Notes: generated by a model from the letters alone, not told the origin. Positions 5,669 through 14,430 are shown, numbered from the stretch's first letter. The stretch is 14,460 bases of DNA from an uncultured Erysipelotrichaceae bacterium (GCA_902803795.1 CADCRC010000012.1:1-14460); one strand, 5' to 3'. Translations and numbers: made by a program.

Positions 5669-8600
5669 TTAAAACAATGCAATTTGATTTGAATCAGGCA
5701 TATCATTTAGTATACCCATTTCTTTCATTTTATCAACTAAAGTTTGTGATACATGTGCTTTTTTTTGAAAATCTTCAATACTTAAATATTCACCTTTTTC
5801 TCTTTGTTCAACTATACTTTTAGCAACAGTAACACCAAGTCCATCAATAGCGCTAAAAGGTGGATAAATCTCATTATCATTAACAGGTTTCCAAACTGTT
5901 GCATCACTCTTATATAGATCAATATTTAAAAACTTAATTCCTCTTGCTGTTGCCTCTAAAGATACTTTCAAACTTTCAGCTTGCCCAATTTCCTTGTTTG
6001 TCGCATCATATCCTTTTGCTTGAATATCTAAAATTCTCTCTTTAATTTTATCATATCCATCAATCATAGCCTCAACATCTATATCAGTAGCTTTAGAAGT
6101 TAACCATGATGCATAAAAATATACAGGCATATGAACCTTATACCAAGCAATTCTAAAAGCAGAAATTACATATGCCGCTGCATGCGCTTTAGGAAACATA
6201 TACTTTATTTTAGCACAAGATCCTATAAACCACGAAGGAATTTTAGCATCTTCCATTGTTTTCTTATGTTTTTCCCAAGTCTCTGGATCTTTTGAAGCTT
6301 TTCCTTTTCTAACAAATTCCATAATTTTAAATGCTTTTAAAGGTTCAACACCATGGTACATCAAATAAACCATAATATCATCACGACAACCAATAGTCTC
6401 TTTAAAAGGAACAACATTATTTTTAATTAAATCCTGAGCATTACCAAGCCATACATCAGTACCATGAGAAAGACCAGATATTTTAATAAGTTCAGCAAAA
6501 GTTGTAGGTTTAGTATCTTCTACAAGTTGTATAGTAAATGAAGTACCAAATTCAGGAATACCAAGTGTACCAGTATTACACATAATTTGTTCAGAAGTTA
6601 CGCCTAAAACACTAGGATCAGTAAATATTCTCATAGTATCCTTATCATCAAGAGGAACTTTAGTAATATCAGTATTTGATTGAAGTTGAATTTGTCTTAA
6701 CTGAGTTGGATCAGAATGTCCCAAAATATCTAATTTTAATACACATTGATCAATTGCATGATAATCAAAATGTGTTGTTCTCCATGCAGATTCAACATCA
6801 TCAGCTGGAAATTGAAAAGGAGTAAAATCAAACACATCCATATAATCTGGGATAACAACAATACCACCAGGATGTTGACCAGTTGTCCTTTTTACACCAG
6901 TACATCCAATAGCTAATCTTTCAATCTCAGCATTTCTAACATTTTCAATACCATTATCTTCAAAATAACCTTTTACAAATCCAAATGCAGTTTTATCCGC
7001 AACCGTACCAATAGTACCTGCTCTATAAACATTATCTTCACCAAACAAAACTTTTGTATATGCATGAGCAGAAGCTTGATTTAAATCAGAAAAATTTAAA
7101 TCAATATCAGGAACTTTATCAGCATTAAATCCAAGAAAAGTCGCAAAAGGCATATCTTGTCCATCCTTAATCATTAAAGTATCACAATTAGGACACTTCT
7201 TATCAGGTAAATCAAATCCTGAAGAATATACACTACCCAAAGCATTTCCTTCATCATCATCAAAAATAGACAATTTGCACTTAGGACATCTATAATGGGC
7301 TGCTAAAGGATTAACTTCAGTAATACCCATCATAGTAGCAACAAAAGATGAACCAACAGAACCACGTGATCCAACTAAATATCCCTCATCATTAGAATGC
7401 TTAACAAGTCTTTGAGCTATCAAATATATAGGATCAAAGCCTCCACCAATAACTCCACCCAAAGATTTTTTAACAATCTTATCTATATCTTGATCTTTAT
7501 TTTCATCTTTATTAGATAAATTATTTTTAATAAAAGAAATTACACTATCTTTACCCTTTATAATTATCTCATGAAGTTTTTTATAAATTTCATCTTCATT
7601 TGCATCAGAATATTCCTCTTTAATACTCTTTAATAAAATATCTCCATAAAGTTCAGTAGAAATTCTTTCTTCAATCATATGTGGCAATGGATTACCATAC
7701 CACTCTTCTGCTTTAGAAAATACTAAATCAGTAACTACTACAGGACAATCCAAATACTCTTTTCCATCATCTGATTTAACGCGTGGAGAAAATGGAATTC
7801 CTTTTGTATCAATAATAACCTCTACAATATCAACCATATCAGCTATTTTCTTAGTATTATTAACTACTATATTTTCAATCAACTCATCATCTTCTAAAAA
7901 AGCAAAATCTTCTTTCATTTCCTGAGTTGTTCTAAAATGAAGTGAAGGTATTTCAGTAATTCCTTTTCTAGCAAGTGGATGTCTACCTCCACCAGGAACT
8001 TTTTGATTAACAATTACTTCTCTATATATTTTATCTTTTCTTGTTAAATGATGAACGTCACCTGTTGCAACAACAATCTTTCCAGAATCAATTGTCGTAT
8101 TTATAATTTTTTTAATACTATTTTCAAGTTCTTCCTCATCATCAAAATCACCTGTTTGAATTAAATGATTATAACACTCTGGAGGCTGAACTTCTACATA
8201 ATCATAAAAATTAATTATATTAGCAAGTTCACCTTCAGACTTAGTTCTCGCAAGTTTAAATACCTCACTCTCATAACATCCACTTCCAACAAGCAAACCA
8301 TCTCTATATTTTTCAATTTCAGATCTCAATATTCTAGGAGTTTTATATAAATATGTTGTAGAAGCAAGAGAAACAATTTTAAATAAATTCTTCAATCCAG
8401 TCTTATTTTTAACAAGTAAATTAACATGATATGCAGCACCAAACTTATGTATTTCATTTCTATCAACCAACTTATCTAAATCACTCATCTTTTCAATATT
8501 CATAGAATCAAGTCTCTTAAGCATCTTATGAAAGATTAAAGCAGTTCCCTCAGCATCATAATCTCCTCTATGATGAGCAGACTCATCCCAAGGAACTTCA

Positions 8601-10237
8601 TATCTTTTAACAAGTACTGACAAAGAATGTCTAGACTCATTCTTATCTAAAGATCTAGATAATTCTAATGTATCAATAACAGGATTATTAAAAGTACCAA
8701 GATTATATTTTTGATATGCCATTTCTAAAAAAGAAACATCAAATTTAGCATTGTGAGCAACCATTGGACAATCTCCAAACCACTTAATAAATCTTTTAAT
8801 CGCATTTTCTTCATTATCTTTATCCTTAAGCATATCATCTGTAATATTAGTAACCTCAATAATTCTTTTAGCTAAAGGATGTCCAGGATTAATCAATTCA
8901 TCATATTTTTCAATTATTTCACCATTTTTAATCTTAACTGCACCAATTTCAATAATAGAATCTTTACCACCAGCGTTAAATCCAGTTGTTTCAAAATCAA
9001 AAACAACATATGTTTGATCAAGCATAACACTATCATTAGGACGAACAACAATTTCAACACTATCATCAATTAAAGTTAATTCGCAACCATATATAGCCTT
9101 AAAAGGTTTTACTCCATCTTCTAAATTTTTATTATAATCTGTAATAAAATTAAACACATGAGGAAATGCTTGAACTCCATTATGATCAGTTATTGCAACA
9201 GCATCATGTCCAAGTTTAATAGCATGTTTTACTAGTTTTAATTCATCTATTACACCATCCATTTGACTCATCATAGTATGTGCATGAAGTTCCACTCTTT
9301 TATTTTCTGCACTATCTTTTTCAAAATCATCTTTTTTATCTATCTTTTCTATATCTCTAGCATTCAATACCAATTCTCTAGAATAAGGATCATTTTTAAC
9401 ATAACCTCTTATTCTATAATAATTACCACTCTTTAATTCTTTAGTTAATAATTTATATTTCTTATCATCTTTTTCGAACACTTTACAATATATACTATCA
9501 GTATCATCAGATATTTTTAAAGTTAATATTTTAAAACCAGTTTTTGCAGACTCAAACAATTCAATACCAAATATATATGCCTCTACAACAACATCATTAA
9601 TTTCATTTTCAATCATTTTTATAGTTGAAATATTACCCTTTATCTTATGTCCAAATATTAAATTACCATTATCTTCAACAATTTCTTTTTTAACATCTTC
9701 TACATCTTTAGGTATATCAACAACAATCATATCTTTATTAATTTCTTCCAAAATATTAGTATTATGTCTTAATTTTATATCAATCTTATTAACATAACCA
9801 ATTGATTTATAAAATAATTCTATATCATCAATAATATCATTTAATTTCTTCTCTTCTTGTTTATTATCTGCTTCAAGTACTATTTTATTATCATCAATTT
9901 TTATATCATCTAAATATATATCAATAACTCTAATTTTTTTATCTTTTTTTAATCTATTTAATAAATACTCATAATAATCTTTATATAATTCAACATCACT
10001 ATTATCATCAACATTAAAATAATAATTAAAAGAAGCCATATTATCCATCTTATAACTATTATTAATTAATTCCATATATACATTAATAGGAAACATCTTA
10101 TCAATATCTATATATATATTCCAAATATTTTTTTTAGAATCAACTTCTATTTTATTTAATTTAGAAGATTTAAAATAATCATAAAAATTTTTATTCAATT
10201 CTGTTATATCTAATAATTTCTGTATATTTTTTTCCAT
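5669..10237 (-). CDS. polC: DNA polymerase III alpha subunit, Gram-positive type (PolC)
   Basis: 1522 residues; replicative polymerase with built-in proofreading. In order: a divergent K/N/D-rich N-domain (1-200); an OB domain (about 205-300); PHP domain (ELHAHTMMSQMDG from 316, TDHN 350-353) interrupted by a DEDDh 3'-5' exonuclease (DFETT 414-418, D500, H556, D561); the polymerase core with GSRGSVGSSF (956-965), a four-Cys zinc site (984, 987, 1015, 1018), palm aspartates in PDIDLNFS (D1044, D1046) and LDILGH (D1170), and RTTGQHPGG. The C-terminal QIALF is a sliding-clamp-binding motif. All catalytic residues appear intact. It is about 85 residues longer than the roughly 1437-residue B. subtilis protein, from the N-terminus and an acidic/Lys insert near 905-930. 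The ATG at 10237 has AGGAGG 6 bases upstream, overlapping the stop TAG of the preceding gene. First essential enzyme of a three-gene operon with asnS. Confidence 0.98.
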   Translation of the reverse strand: MEKNIQKLLDITELNKNFYDYFKSSKLNKIEVDSKKNIWNIYIDIDKMFPINVYMELINNSYKMDNMASFNYYFNVDDNSDVELYKDYYEYLLNRLKKDKKIRVIDIYLDDIKIDDNKIVLEADNKQEEKKLNDIIDDIELFYKSIGYVNKIDIKLRHNTNILEEINKDMIVVDIPKDVEDVKKEIVEDNGNLIFGHKIKGNISTIKMIENEINDVVVEAYIFGIELFESAKTGFKILTLKISDDTDSIYCKVFEKDDKKYKLLTKELKSGNYYRIRGYVKNDPYSRELVLNARDIEKIDKKDDFEKDSAENKRVELHAHTMMSQMDGVIDELKLVKHAIKLGHDAVAITDHNGVQAFPHVFNFITDYNKNLEDGVKPFKAIYGCELTLIDDSVEIVVRPNDSVMLDQTYVVFDFETTGFNAGGKDSIIEIGAVKIKNGEIIEKYDELINPGHPLAKRIIEVTNITDDMLKDKDNEENAIKRFIKWFGDCPMVAHNAKFDVSFLEMAYQKYNLGTFNNPVIDTLELSRSLDKNESRHSLSVLVKRYEVPWDESAHHRGDYDAEGTALIFHKMLKRLDSMNIEKMSDLDKLVDRNEIHKFGAAYHVNLLVKNKTGLKNLFKIVSLASTTYLYKTPRILRSEIEKYRDGLLVGSGCYESEVFKLARTKSEGELANIINFYDYVEVQPPECYNHLIQTGDFDDEEELENSIKKIINTTIDSGKIVVATGDVHHLTRKDKIYREVIVNQKVPGGGRHPLARKGITEIPSLHFRTTQEMKEDFAFLEDDELIENIVVNNTKKIADMVDIVEVIIDTKGIPFSPRVKSDDGKEYLDCPVVVTDLVFSKAEEWYGNPLPHMIEERISTELYGDILLKSIKEEYSDANEDEIYKKLHEIIIKGKDSVISFIKNNLSNKDENKDQDIDKIVKKSLGGVIGGGFDPIYLIAQRLVKHSNDEGYLVGSRGSVGSSFVATMMGITEVNPLAAHYRCPKCKLSIFDDDEGNALGSVYSSGFDLPDKKCPNCDTLMIKDGQDMPFATFLGFNADKVPDIDLNFSDLNQASAHAYTKVLFGEDNVYRAGTIGTVADKTAFGFVKGYFEDNGIENVRNAEIERLAIGCTGVKRTTGQHPGGIVVIPDYMDVFDFTPFQFPADDVESAWRTTHFDYHAIDQCVLKLDILGHSDPTQLRQIQLQSNTDITKVPLDDKDTMRIFTDPSVLGVTSEQIMCNTGTLGIPEFGTSFTIQLVEDTKPTTFAELIKISGLSHGTDVWLGNAQDLIKNNVVPFKETIGCRDDIMVYLMYHGVEPLKAFKIMEFVRKGKASKDPETWEKHKKTMEDAKIPSWFIGSCAKIKYMFPKAHAAAYVISAFRIAWYKVHMPVYFYASWLTSKATDIDVEAMIDGYDKIKERILDIQAKGYDATNKEIGQAESLKVSLEATARGIKFLNIDLYKSDATVWKPVNDNEIYPPFSAIDGLGVTVAKSIVEQREKGEYLSIEDFQKKAHVSQTLVDKMKEMGILNDMPDSNQIALF

Positions 10238-10247
10238 GATTATCCTC

Positions 10248-11060
10248 CTACATAATATCTATACCATTATTACTTAAAATATCATTAATATTATTATTTA
10301 CATATTCTATAAAATCATATATATCAATTCTACTTAAATCATAATTATAAATATATCTATTTTCATCAAAAAACACATTATCTTTTTTCATATAATTTTT
10401 AATATCTTTTTTAGAAATACCTAAATACATTAAAAAATAAGGATAAATTTTAGTTTTAATACTATTATCTTGATTAGTTGCTAAATAAGGTAAAGATTTA
10501 TTAGATATTGTAGTAGAAAGTTCATTAATAACCATCGCAACAATAGTATTAAAATAAGATGTATTTTTAGAATATTCCTGTTTTAATATAACATACAATA
10601 TATCATATATAATAGAAATTGGATTAGAAAAATGTTTTCCTAAAATTATATAATTAACATTATTTACTTCAACAACTTCTACTATATTTAATTTATCATA
10701 TACAATTAAAACTTTATATAAAGGCAATCTTCTTTTTAATATTCGCTTTAAATTCTTATTAATATCCTTTTTATATTTATCCCATACACTTATAATAGAA
10801 ATTTTATATTTTTCAACATAATCAATTATATTCTTATATTCTACTGTATCCTCTAATATATTATATATAGTATCATCATCAGGTATATAATTATCTAAAT
10901 CATTTAACATTTTATTTTTATCATCATACATTTTCTTATATTCACTATTATATATTTTCCACAATTTAGTTTTATAATTATTAAATTTATTAGAAAAAGA
11001 TCTAGTAAAAAGTAATTCCCACATTAACAAATAATCATCTATATAAAATTCTAATTCCAT
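10248..11060 (-). CDS. Hypothetical protein, first gene of the polC-asnS operon
   Basis: 270 residues from the ATG at 11060, which has AGGAG ten bases upstream. A TTG three codons earlier (11069) is in frame but sits almost on the Shine-Dalgarno site and is rejected. I do not recognise a family. The sequence is rich in Asn, Ile, Lys and Tyr and predicted mostly helical: a charged N-terminal half (residues 20-115), a short beta-like stretch (about 116-145, YKVLIVYDKLNIVEVVEVNN), then a moderately hydrophobic helical region (LYVILKQ, FNTIVAMVINEL) and a Tyr/Asp/Asn-rich tail. There is no signal peptide, no clear membrane span, and no HExxH, Walker or Cys-cluster motif. Its TAG stop forms part of the polC ribosome binding site (TAGGAGG), so translation is probably coupled to polC. 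Apparent biased composition may hide a known fold. Confidence 0.7.
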   Translation of the reverse strand: MELEFYIDDYLLMWELLFTRSFSNKFNNYKTKLWKIYNSEYKKMYDDKNKMLNDLDNYIPDDDTIYNILEDTVEYKNIIDYVEKYKISIISVWDKYKKDINKNLKRILKRRLPLYKVLIVYDKLNIVEVVEVNNVNYIILGKHFSNPISIIYDILYVILKQEYSKNTSYFNTIVAMVINELSTTISNKSLPYLATNQDNSIKTKIYPYFLMYLGISKKDIKNYMKKDNVFFDENRYIYNYDLSRIDIYDFIEYVNNNINDILSNNGIDIM

Positions 11061-11081
11061 AATTATCAAACTCCTAATAAT

Positions 11082-11110
11082 ATAATATCAAATTAAAAAT
11101 AAAAGTTAAA
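11082..11110 (-). promoter_or_regulatory. Candidate promoter of the 270-residue gene-polC-asnS operon
   Basis: On the minus strand an extended -10 (TGA then TATTAT, 11082-11090) lies 17 bases from a weak -35 TTTAAC (11105-11110). It falls right after the terminator of the preceding gene and about 20 bases before the ATG at 11060, the only place a promoter for this operon would fit within the spacer. Consensus-based only. Confidence 0.4.
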
Positions 11111-11119
11111 GTTTTTTAT

Positions 11120-11154
11120 AAAAAAAACAACTAATACAACTTATACTAATTGTT
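11120..11154 (-). terminator. Rho-independent terminator after the 216-residue gene
   Basis: On the minus strand an 11-pair stem, AACAATTAGTA against TATTAGTTGTT with two G-U pairs, encloses a 7-base loop and is followed by a run of T. The gene's TAG stop (11146-11148) is inside the stem. Twenty-five consecutive bases (11121-11145) are identical to 1804-1828 at the end of the paralogous gene, so the terminator was copied with the cassette or is kept by selection. Confidence 0.8.
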
Positions 11155-11796
11155 CAAATTATTAACAAATGACAATACATTATTATCATCTATTTTATTA
11201 TTTTCTTGTTTATTTTCTTGTTCACGTTCTTCACTAACACTCATTATATCATCTAATGTAATATCTTCTTTTAAATCAGAAAACTTATATATTTTATTAT
11301 TATCTAAAGTAGTTTCAGTTTTAAGAAATTTAGAAAAAACAGAAGCTTTAATACTACCCAATTTTTTTTCTACTAACATTATTTTCCATTTGTCAGAATC
11401 ACTATCATATTTAAATGTAATCAAATCTTTATCTAATTTACTATCTTCACCCATTTGTTTCTTTTTTTCATAATTATTCATACCACTGCCACCTGAACCA
11501 GAACCTTCTTTAGATGAATTATTAATATCTTTATATACATTAGAACTAAGTAACGCTTCATCTCCCAATCTTTGAATTTGATCATTAAATTCATTAACAC
11601 GATCTATTTGATCTGATAAAGAAGAAATACAAGACGCCAAAAAACCATCATGAGCATCGCTTAATGAAGATAGTGAACCTATTGCCTCATCAATTACCTC
11701 AATCAATTTTTTATGACTGCCAACTAAACCTCCGACCGCATTACCAGCATTTTCTAATGCTTCCTCTCTAACTACTGTATTATCCATATAAATCAT
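11146..11796 (-). CDS. Helical N-domain protein with short Gly/Ser linker and conserved C-terminal domain (cassette 2 partner)
   Basis: 216 residues, paralogue of the 275-residue protein at 1824-2651. The helical N-domain (1-88) shares ENAGNAVGGLVGSHK and SLSSLSDAHDGFL-type blocks. The linker is only KEGSGSGGSG (96-105). The C-domain (106-188) shares MNNYEK, DLITFKYDSDSDKWKIM, SVFSKFLK and IYKFSDLKEDIT. The last 25 residues, rich in Glu/Asn/Gln, do not match the paralogue. It has no signal peptide, membrane span or W-x-G motif. It follows the helical-domain-only gene as its counterpart follows the glycosidase fusion, so the pair probably acts together, perhaps as secretion partner or chaperone (inference). 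In-frame ATGs stand at 11796 and 11787. Neither has an adjacent Shine-Dalgarno sequence, and a TGA in the leader rules out an upstream start. Confidence 0.75.
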   Translation of the reverse strand: MIYMDNTVVREEALENAGNAVGGLVGSHKKLIEVIDEAIGSLSSLSDAHDGFLASCISSLSDQIDRVNEFNDQIQRLGDEALLSSNVYKDINNSSKEGSGSGGSGMNNYEKKKQMGEDSKLDKDLITFKYDSDSDKWKIMLVEKKLGSIKASVFSKFLKTETTLDNNKIYKFSDLKEDITLDDIMSVSEEREQENKQENNKIDDNNVLSFVNNLNN

Positions 11797-11799
11797 AAA

Positions 11800-11840
11800 T
11801 CAAAAATATAAAAATCTTATATAATTGACTACTCCTTTCT
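11800..11840 (-). promoter_or_regulatory. Leader hairpin separating a distant Shine-Dalgarno site from the ATG (cassette 2)
   Basis: On the minus strand AGAAAGGAG (11832-11840) lies 35 bases before the ATG at 11796. The bases between can fold: TCAA (11825-11828) pairs with TTGA (11800-11803), a UU/UU internal loop follows, then ATATAA (11817-11822) pairs with TTATAT (11806-11811) around a 5-base loop. Folded, the site is 6 bases from the ATG. The stem sequence and length differ from cassette 1 while the geometry is kept. Inferred from pairing only. Confidence 0.5.
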
Positions 11841-11880
11841 AGTATCTTTAATTTTTTTATTATTTGTTGATACTTAACAA
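11841..11880 (-). promoter_or_regulatory. Conserved inverted repeat upstream of the 216-residue gene
   Basis: Plus-strand AGTATC (11841-11846) and GATACT (11869-11874) are separated by exactly 22 bases, as in cassette 1. The outer half sits in TTGTTGATACTTAACAA (11864-11880), differing from the other copy at one central base and keeping the TTGTT/AACAA arms. The spacer is less conserved (15 of 22). It may be an RNA stem next to the Shine-Dalgarno site or an operator. Confidence 0.5.
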
Positions 11881-11889
11881 AAATCAATA

Positions 11890-11910
11890 TTTATAATAAA
11901 TTATTATAAA
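11890..11910. repeat. Perfect 21-base AT palindrome in the cassette 2 spacer
   Basis: TTTATAATAA, one A, then TTATTATAAA is a perfect inverted repeat of 10 pairs. It is pure A/T, so some chance of coincidence exists, but the length is notable. It lies between the stop of the helical-domain gene and the conserved inverted repeat. Nothing equally long is present at the matching place in cassette 1. Confidence 0.5.
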
Positions 11911-11917
11911 CTAAATA

Positions 11918-11936
11918 TTTACTAAGATTTAGTAAA
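11918..11936 (-). terminator. Hairpin over the stop codon of the helical-domain-only gene
   Basis: On the minus strand TTTACTAA, ATC, TTAGTAAA forms an 8-pair stem with a 3-base loop enclosing the TAG stop (11922-11924). It is followed by TATTTAG, not a clean T run, so termination would be partial at best. It may instead stabilise the ligA-side transcript or mark an old rearrangement end. Confidence 0.3.
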
Positions 11937-12446
11937 ACCATTTAACTTACTTTTTTCACTAGATATTTCATCTAATTTTCTTTCATATTTTTTTATATCT
12001 ACATCACATTCATCAGATATATTACTCCACTTGCTAACTTCATCTGCATCTACATCTTCACATTCTTCTAAAGCTACAACATTACCATCAGCAACACCTT
12101 TATTATTTCTAACAACATCCAAATATTTCTCAATTTGATTTTCAAGTTCACTTAATTCTTCTTGCCTTTGAGTATTGGCAAAATCAATCATACTATCCAT
12201 GATTGATTTAAAAGATGACTTTAAATCAATAACAGAATTAACTATATTTTTTCCTTTTTCAGTAAGTGGTGCCTCACCTTCAAAATTTAAAGTATCTGGA
12301 GATAATCCACCATTTAATTGTGTATTTAATTCTTCAACAACATTATAAATATAAGTATTACTAGCTTCTATAACAGGATCAAGTAATGAAACAACATCCT
12401 CCTGTTTTATAAGTTCAGAAATTTCAGTATCATAATTAATAGTCAT
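11922..12446 (-). CDS. Stand-alone helical domain, paralogue of the glycosidase fusion N-terminus
   Basis: 174 residues. AGGAGG precedes the ATG by 6 bases and overlaps the ligA stop (TAGGAGG), so it is translated in tandem with ligA. The whole protein aligns without gaps to residues 1-174 of the glycosidase fusion (about 104 of 174 identical by eye), including ELIKQEDV and VVEELNTQLNGGLSPDTLNF (conserved for 20 residues). It ends in SEKSKLNGFTKS, just where the fusion protein begins its link to the enzyme domain. No glycosidase remnant follows in the 125-base spacer. It is predicted all-helical, with no signal peptide or membrane span. It may be a domain that lost its enzyme, a free adaptor or carrier, or a competitor of the fusion. 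Function unknown; a type VII-like secretion role is inference. Confidence 0.8.
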   Translation of the reverse strand: MTINYDTEISELIKQEDVVSLLDPVIEASNTYIYNVVEELNTQLNGGLSPDTLNFEGEAPLTEKGKNIVNSVIDLKSSFKSIMDSMIDFANTQRQEELSELENQIEKYLDVVRNNKGVADGNVVALEECEDVDADEVSKWSNISDECDVDIKKYERKLDEISSEKSKLNGFTKS

Positions 12447-12456
12447 ATAAATCCTC

Positions 12457-14430
12457 CTATTTTAATTCCTCAAGTAATCTATCTTCATCCCATATTTCAA
12501 TTCCAAGACTAACTGCTTTATCATATTTAGAACCAGGATCTTTTCCAACAACAACAACATCTGTTTTCTTAGAAACTGAACTAGAAGTTCTACCACCTCT
12601 ATTTTCAATTTCAAGTTTTACATCTTCCCTAGAAAAATTATCTAAACTTCCAGTAACAACAAACGTTTTATTAGTAAAAGATGTATTTTCAACAATATCG
12701 ATTCCAACATAATCCATACTAATTCCAAGTTGTCTTAGTTTATTAATTTCATCAATATTTTTTTTATTATGAAAATATTTATATAAAGATTTAGCTATAA
12801 CAGGTCCAATATCACGAATATTAGAAAAATCCTCTTCTTTAGCATTCAAAATATTATCTATATTATGAAAATTCTTAGCTAAAATTCTAGCACTTTTTTG
12901 TCCAACATTTTCTATTCCAAGACCAAATAACAACTTATCCAATCCTTCTAATTTACTTTTTTCAATAGCATCAAGTAATGAGTTAATACTCTTATTACCA
13001 AGACCTTCTAATTTTATAAGTTCATCTTTTTTTTCATATAACTTATATATATCAGAATAATCTTTAACAAATCCAAAATTATATAAATCCTCACATAATG
13101 CTTCACCAAGTCCATCTATATTCATTGCATTCCTTTCAGTAAAATGAATAATATTATTTATCTTTCTAGAAGGACAATCATTATTCTCACAATAATAATC
13201 AACTAATCCCTTTTTAACAAGTAAACTATTACACATAGGACATTTGTCAATCATAACAAAATCTATTTCATTACCATTTCTCCTTTCAACAACAGGACCA
13301 ACAACTTCAGGTATTACATCTCCAGCCTTTCTAATCGAAACAATATCACCTATTTTTAAATTTTTATTAATAACATAATCTTTATTAAATAAATTAGCAC
13401 GTGATATAGTAGATCCCGCAACAAGAACTGGATCAAGTACAGCATTAGGAATAATAATACCAGTTCTACCAACAGTAAATATAATATCTTTAAGCTTAGT
13501 CAAAACCTCTTTTGCTGGAAACTTATAAGCAATAGCCCATTTAGGATATTTCATAGTAAATCCAAGTTTTTCTTGCAATAAAATATCATTTACTTTAATA
13601 ACTATTCCATCTATATCATATTTTAAAGACTCTCTCAATTCTCCCTTTTCTTTTATATATTTTAAAACATCATCTATATTTTTAACAACCTTATTATTAG
13701 GATTAATTTTAAATCCAAGTCTTTTCATATATTCTAAAGCTTCAGAATGTGTATTTAAACCATAATCTCTAGGATTAGGTAAATGATATATAAAATTATC
13801 AAGATGCCTTTTTTGAGCAATCTTACTATCTAATTGTCTAATAGATCCAGCCGCAGCATTTCTACAATTTTGAAATAAAGGTAAATTGTTTTTTTCTCTT
13901 TCTTTATTTAATTCTTCAAGTGTATTTTTATTCATAAATATTTCGCCACGAACTTCAATATCAACTTTTTCATTTAGTTTCAATGGAATAACCTTAATAG
14001 TTTTAACATTATGAGTTATATCTTCTCCAATAACACCATTACCACGAGTAGCTCCTCTAACTAATATACCATCTTTATAAAGCAAAGAAACAGACAATCC
14101 ATCAATTTTTAATTCACATACATATTCTGGTATAATACCCTCATCTTTTATTTTTTTATCAAAAGATAAAATCTCTTCTTCATTAAATACATCAGGTAAA
14201 CTCATCATTGGTATTTTATGTTCTACTTTAACAAACTCATCTATAACCATTCCACCAGCATGTTTCGTAGGAGAATTATCAACTATCCAATCAGGATGCT
14301 TTTCTTCTATTTCTATTAATTCACGAAGTAAACTATCATATTCTTGATCTGTAATCGTAGGATTATCAAGAGTATGATAATTATAATCAGCCTCATTTAT
14401 TATATCAACCAATTCTAAATATCTATTCAT
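12457..14430 (-). CDS. ligA: NAD-dependent DNA ligase
   Basis: 657 residues, typical for LigA. It seals nicks in replication and repair using NAD. Domains: NMN-binding Ia (1-60, with ADYNYHTLDNPTITDQEYD); adenylation domain with the nucleotidyl lysine K108 in ELKIDGLS, RGEIF (161-165), NCRNAAAGSIRQLD (188-201), DGIVIKV (274-280) and YKFP (302-305); OB domain (GRTGIIIPNAVLDPV, AGDVIPEV); four-Cys zinc finger (C397, C400, C414, C419); helix-hairpin-helix domain (about 430-565); BRCT domain (about 585-657, FVVTGSLDNFSREDVKLEIE). All catalytic elements are present. The ATG at 14430 has GGTGG five bases upstream and matches the family start. A GTG at 14439 lies in that ribosome binding site and is rejected. 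Only 30 bases upstream are visible, so it is unclear whether ligA leads its operon. Confidence 0.98.
   Translation of the reverse strand: MNRYLELVDIINEADYNYHTLDNPTITDQEYDSLLRELIEIEEKHPDWIVDNSPTKHAGGMVIDEFVKVEHKIPMMSLPDVFNEEEILSFDKKIKDEGIIPEYVCELKIDGLSVSLLYKDGILVRGATRGNGVIGEDITHNVKTIKVIPLKLNEKVDIEVRGEIFMNKNTLEELNKEREKNNLPLFQNCRNAAAGSIRQLDSKIAQKRHLDNFIYHLPNPRDYGLNTHSEALEYMKRLGFKINPNNKVVKNIDDVLKYIKEKGELRESLKYDIDGIVIKVNDILLQEKLGFTMKYPKWAIAYKFPAKEVLTKLKDIIFTVGRTGIIIPNAVLDPVLVAGSTISRANLFNKDYVINKNLKIGDIVSIRKAGDVIPEVVGPVVERRNGNEIDFVMIDKCPMCNSLLVKKGLVDYYCENNDCPSRKINNIIHFTERNAMNIDGLGEALCEDLYNFGFVKDYSDIYKLYEKKDELIKLEGLGNKSINSLLDAIEKSKLEGLDKLLFGLGIENVGQKSARILAKNFHNIDNILNAKEEDFSNIRDIGPVIAKSLYKYFHNKKNIDEINKLRQLGISMDYVGIDIVENTSFTNKTFVVTGSLDNFSREDVKLEIENRGGRTSSSVSKKTDVVVVGKDPGSKYDKAVSLGIEIWDEDRLLEELK

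Noticed and set aside
11061..11069. TTG start for the gene before polC
   Set aside because: It lies one base from the AGGAG; the ATG at 11060 is correctly spaced.
11150..11473. Plus-strand open frame of 107 codons
   Set aside because: It is antisense to the conserved 216-residue gene, has no ribosome binding site, and the paralogous region has no matching frame.
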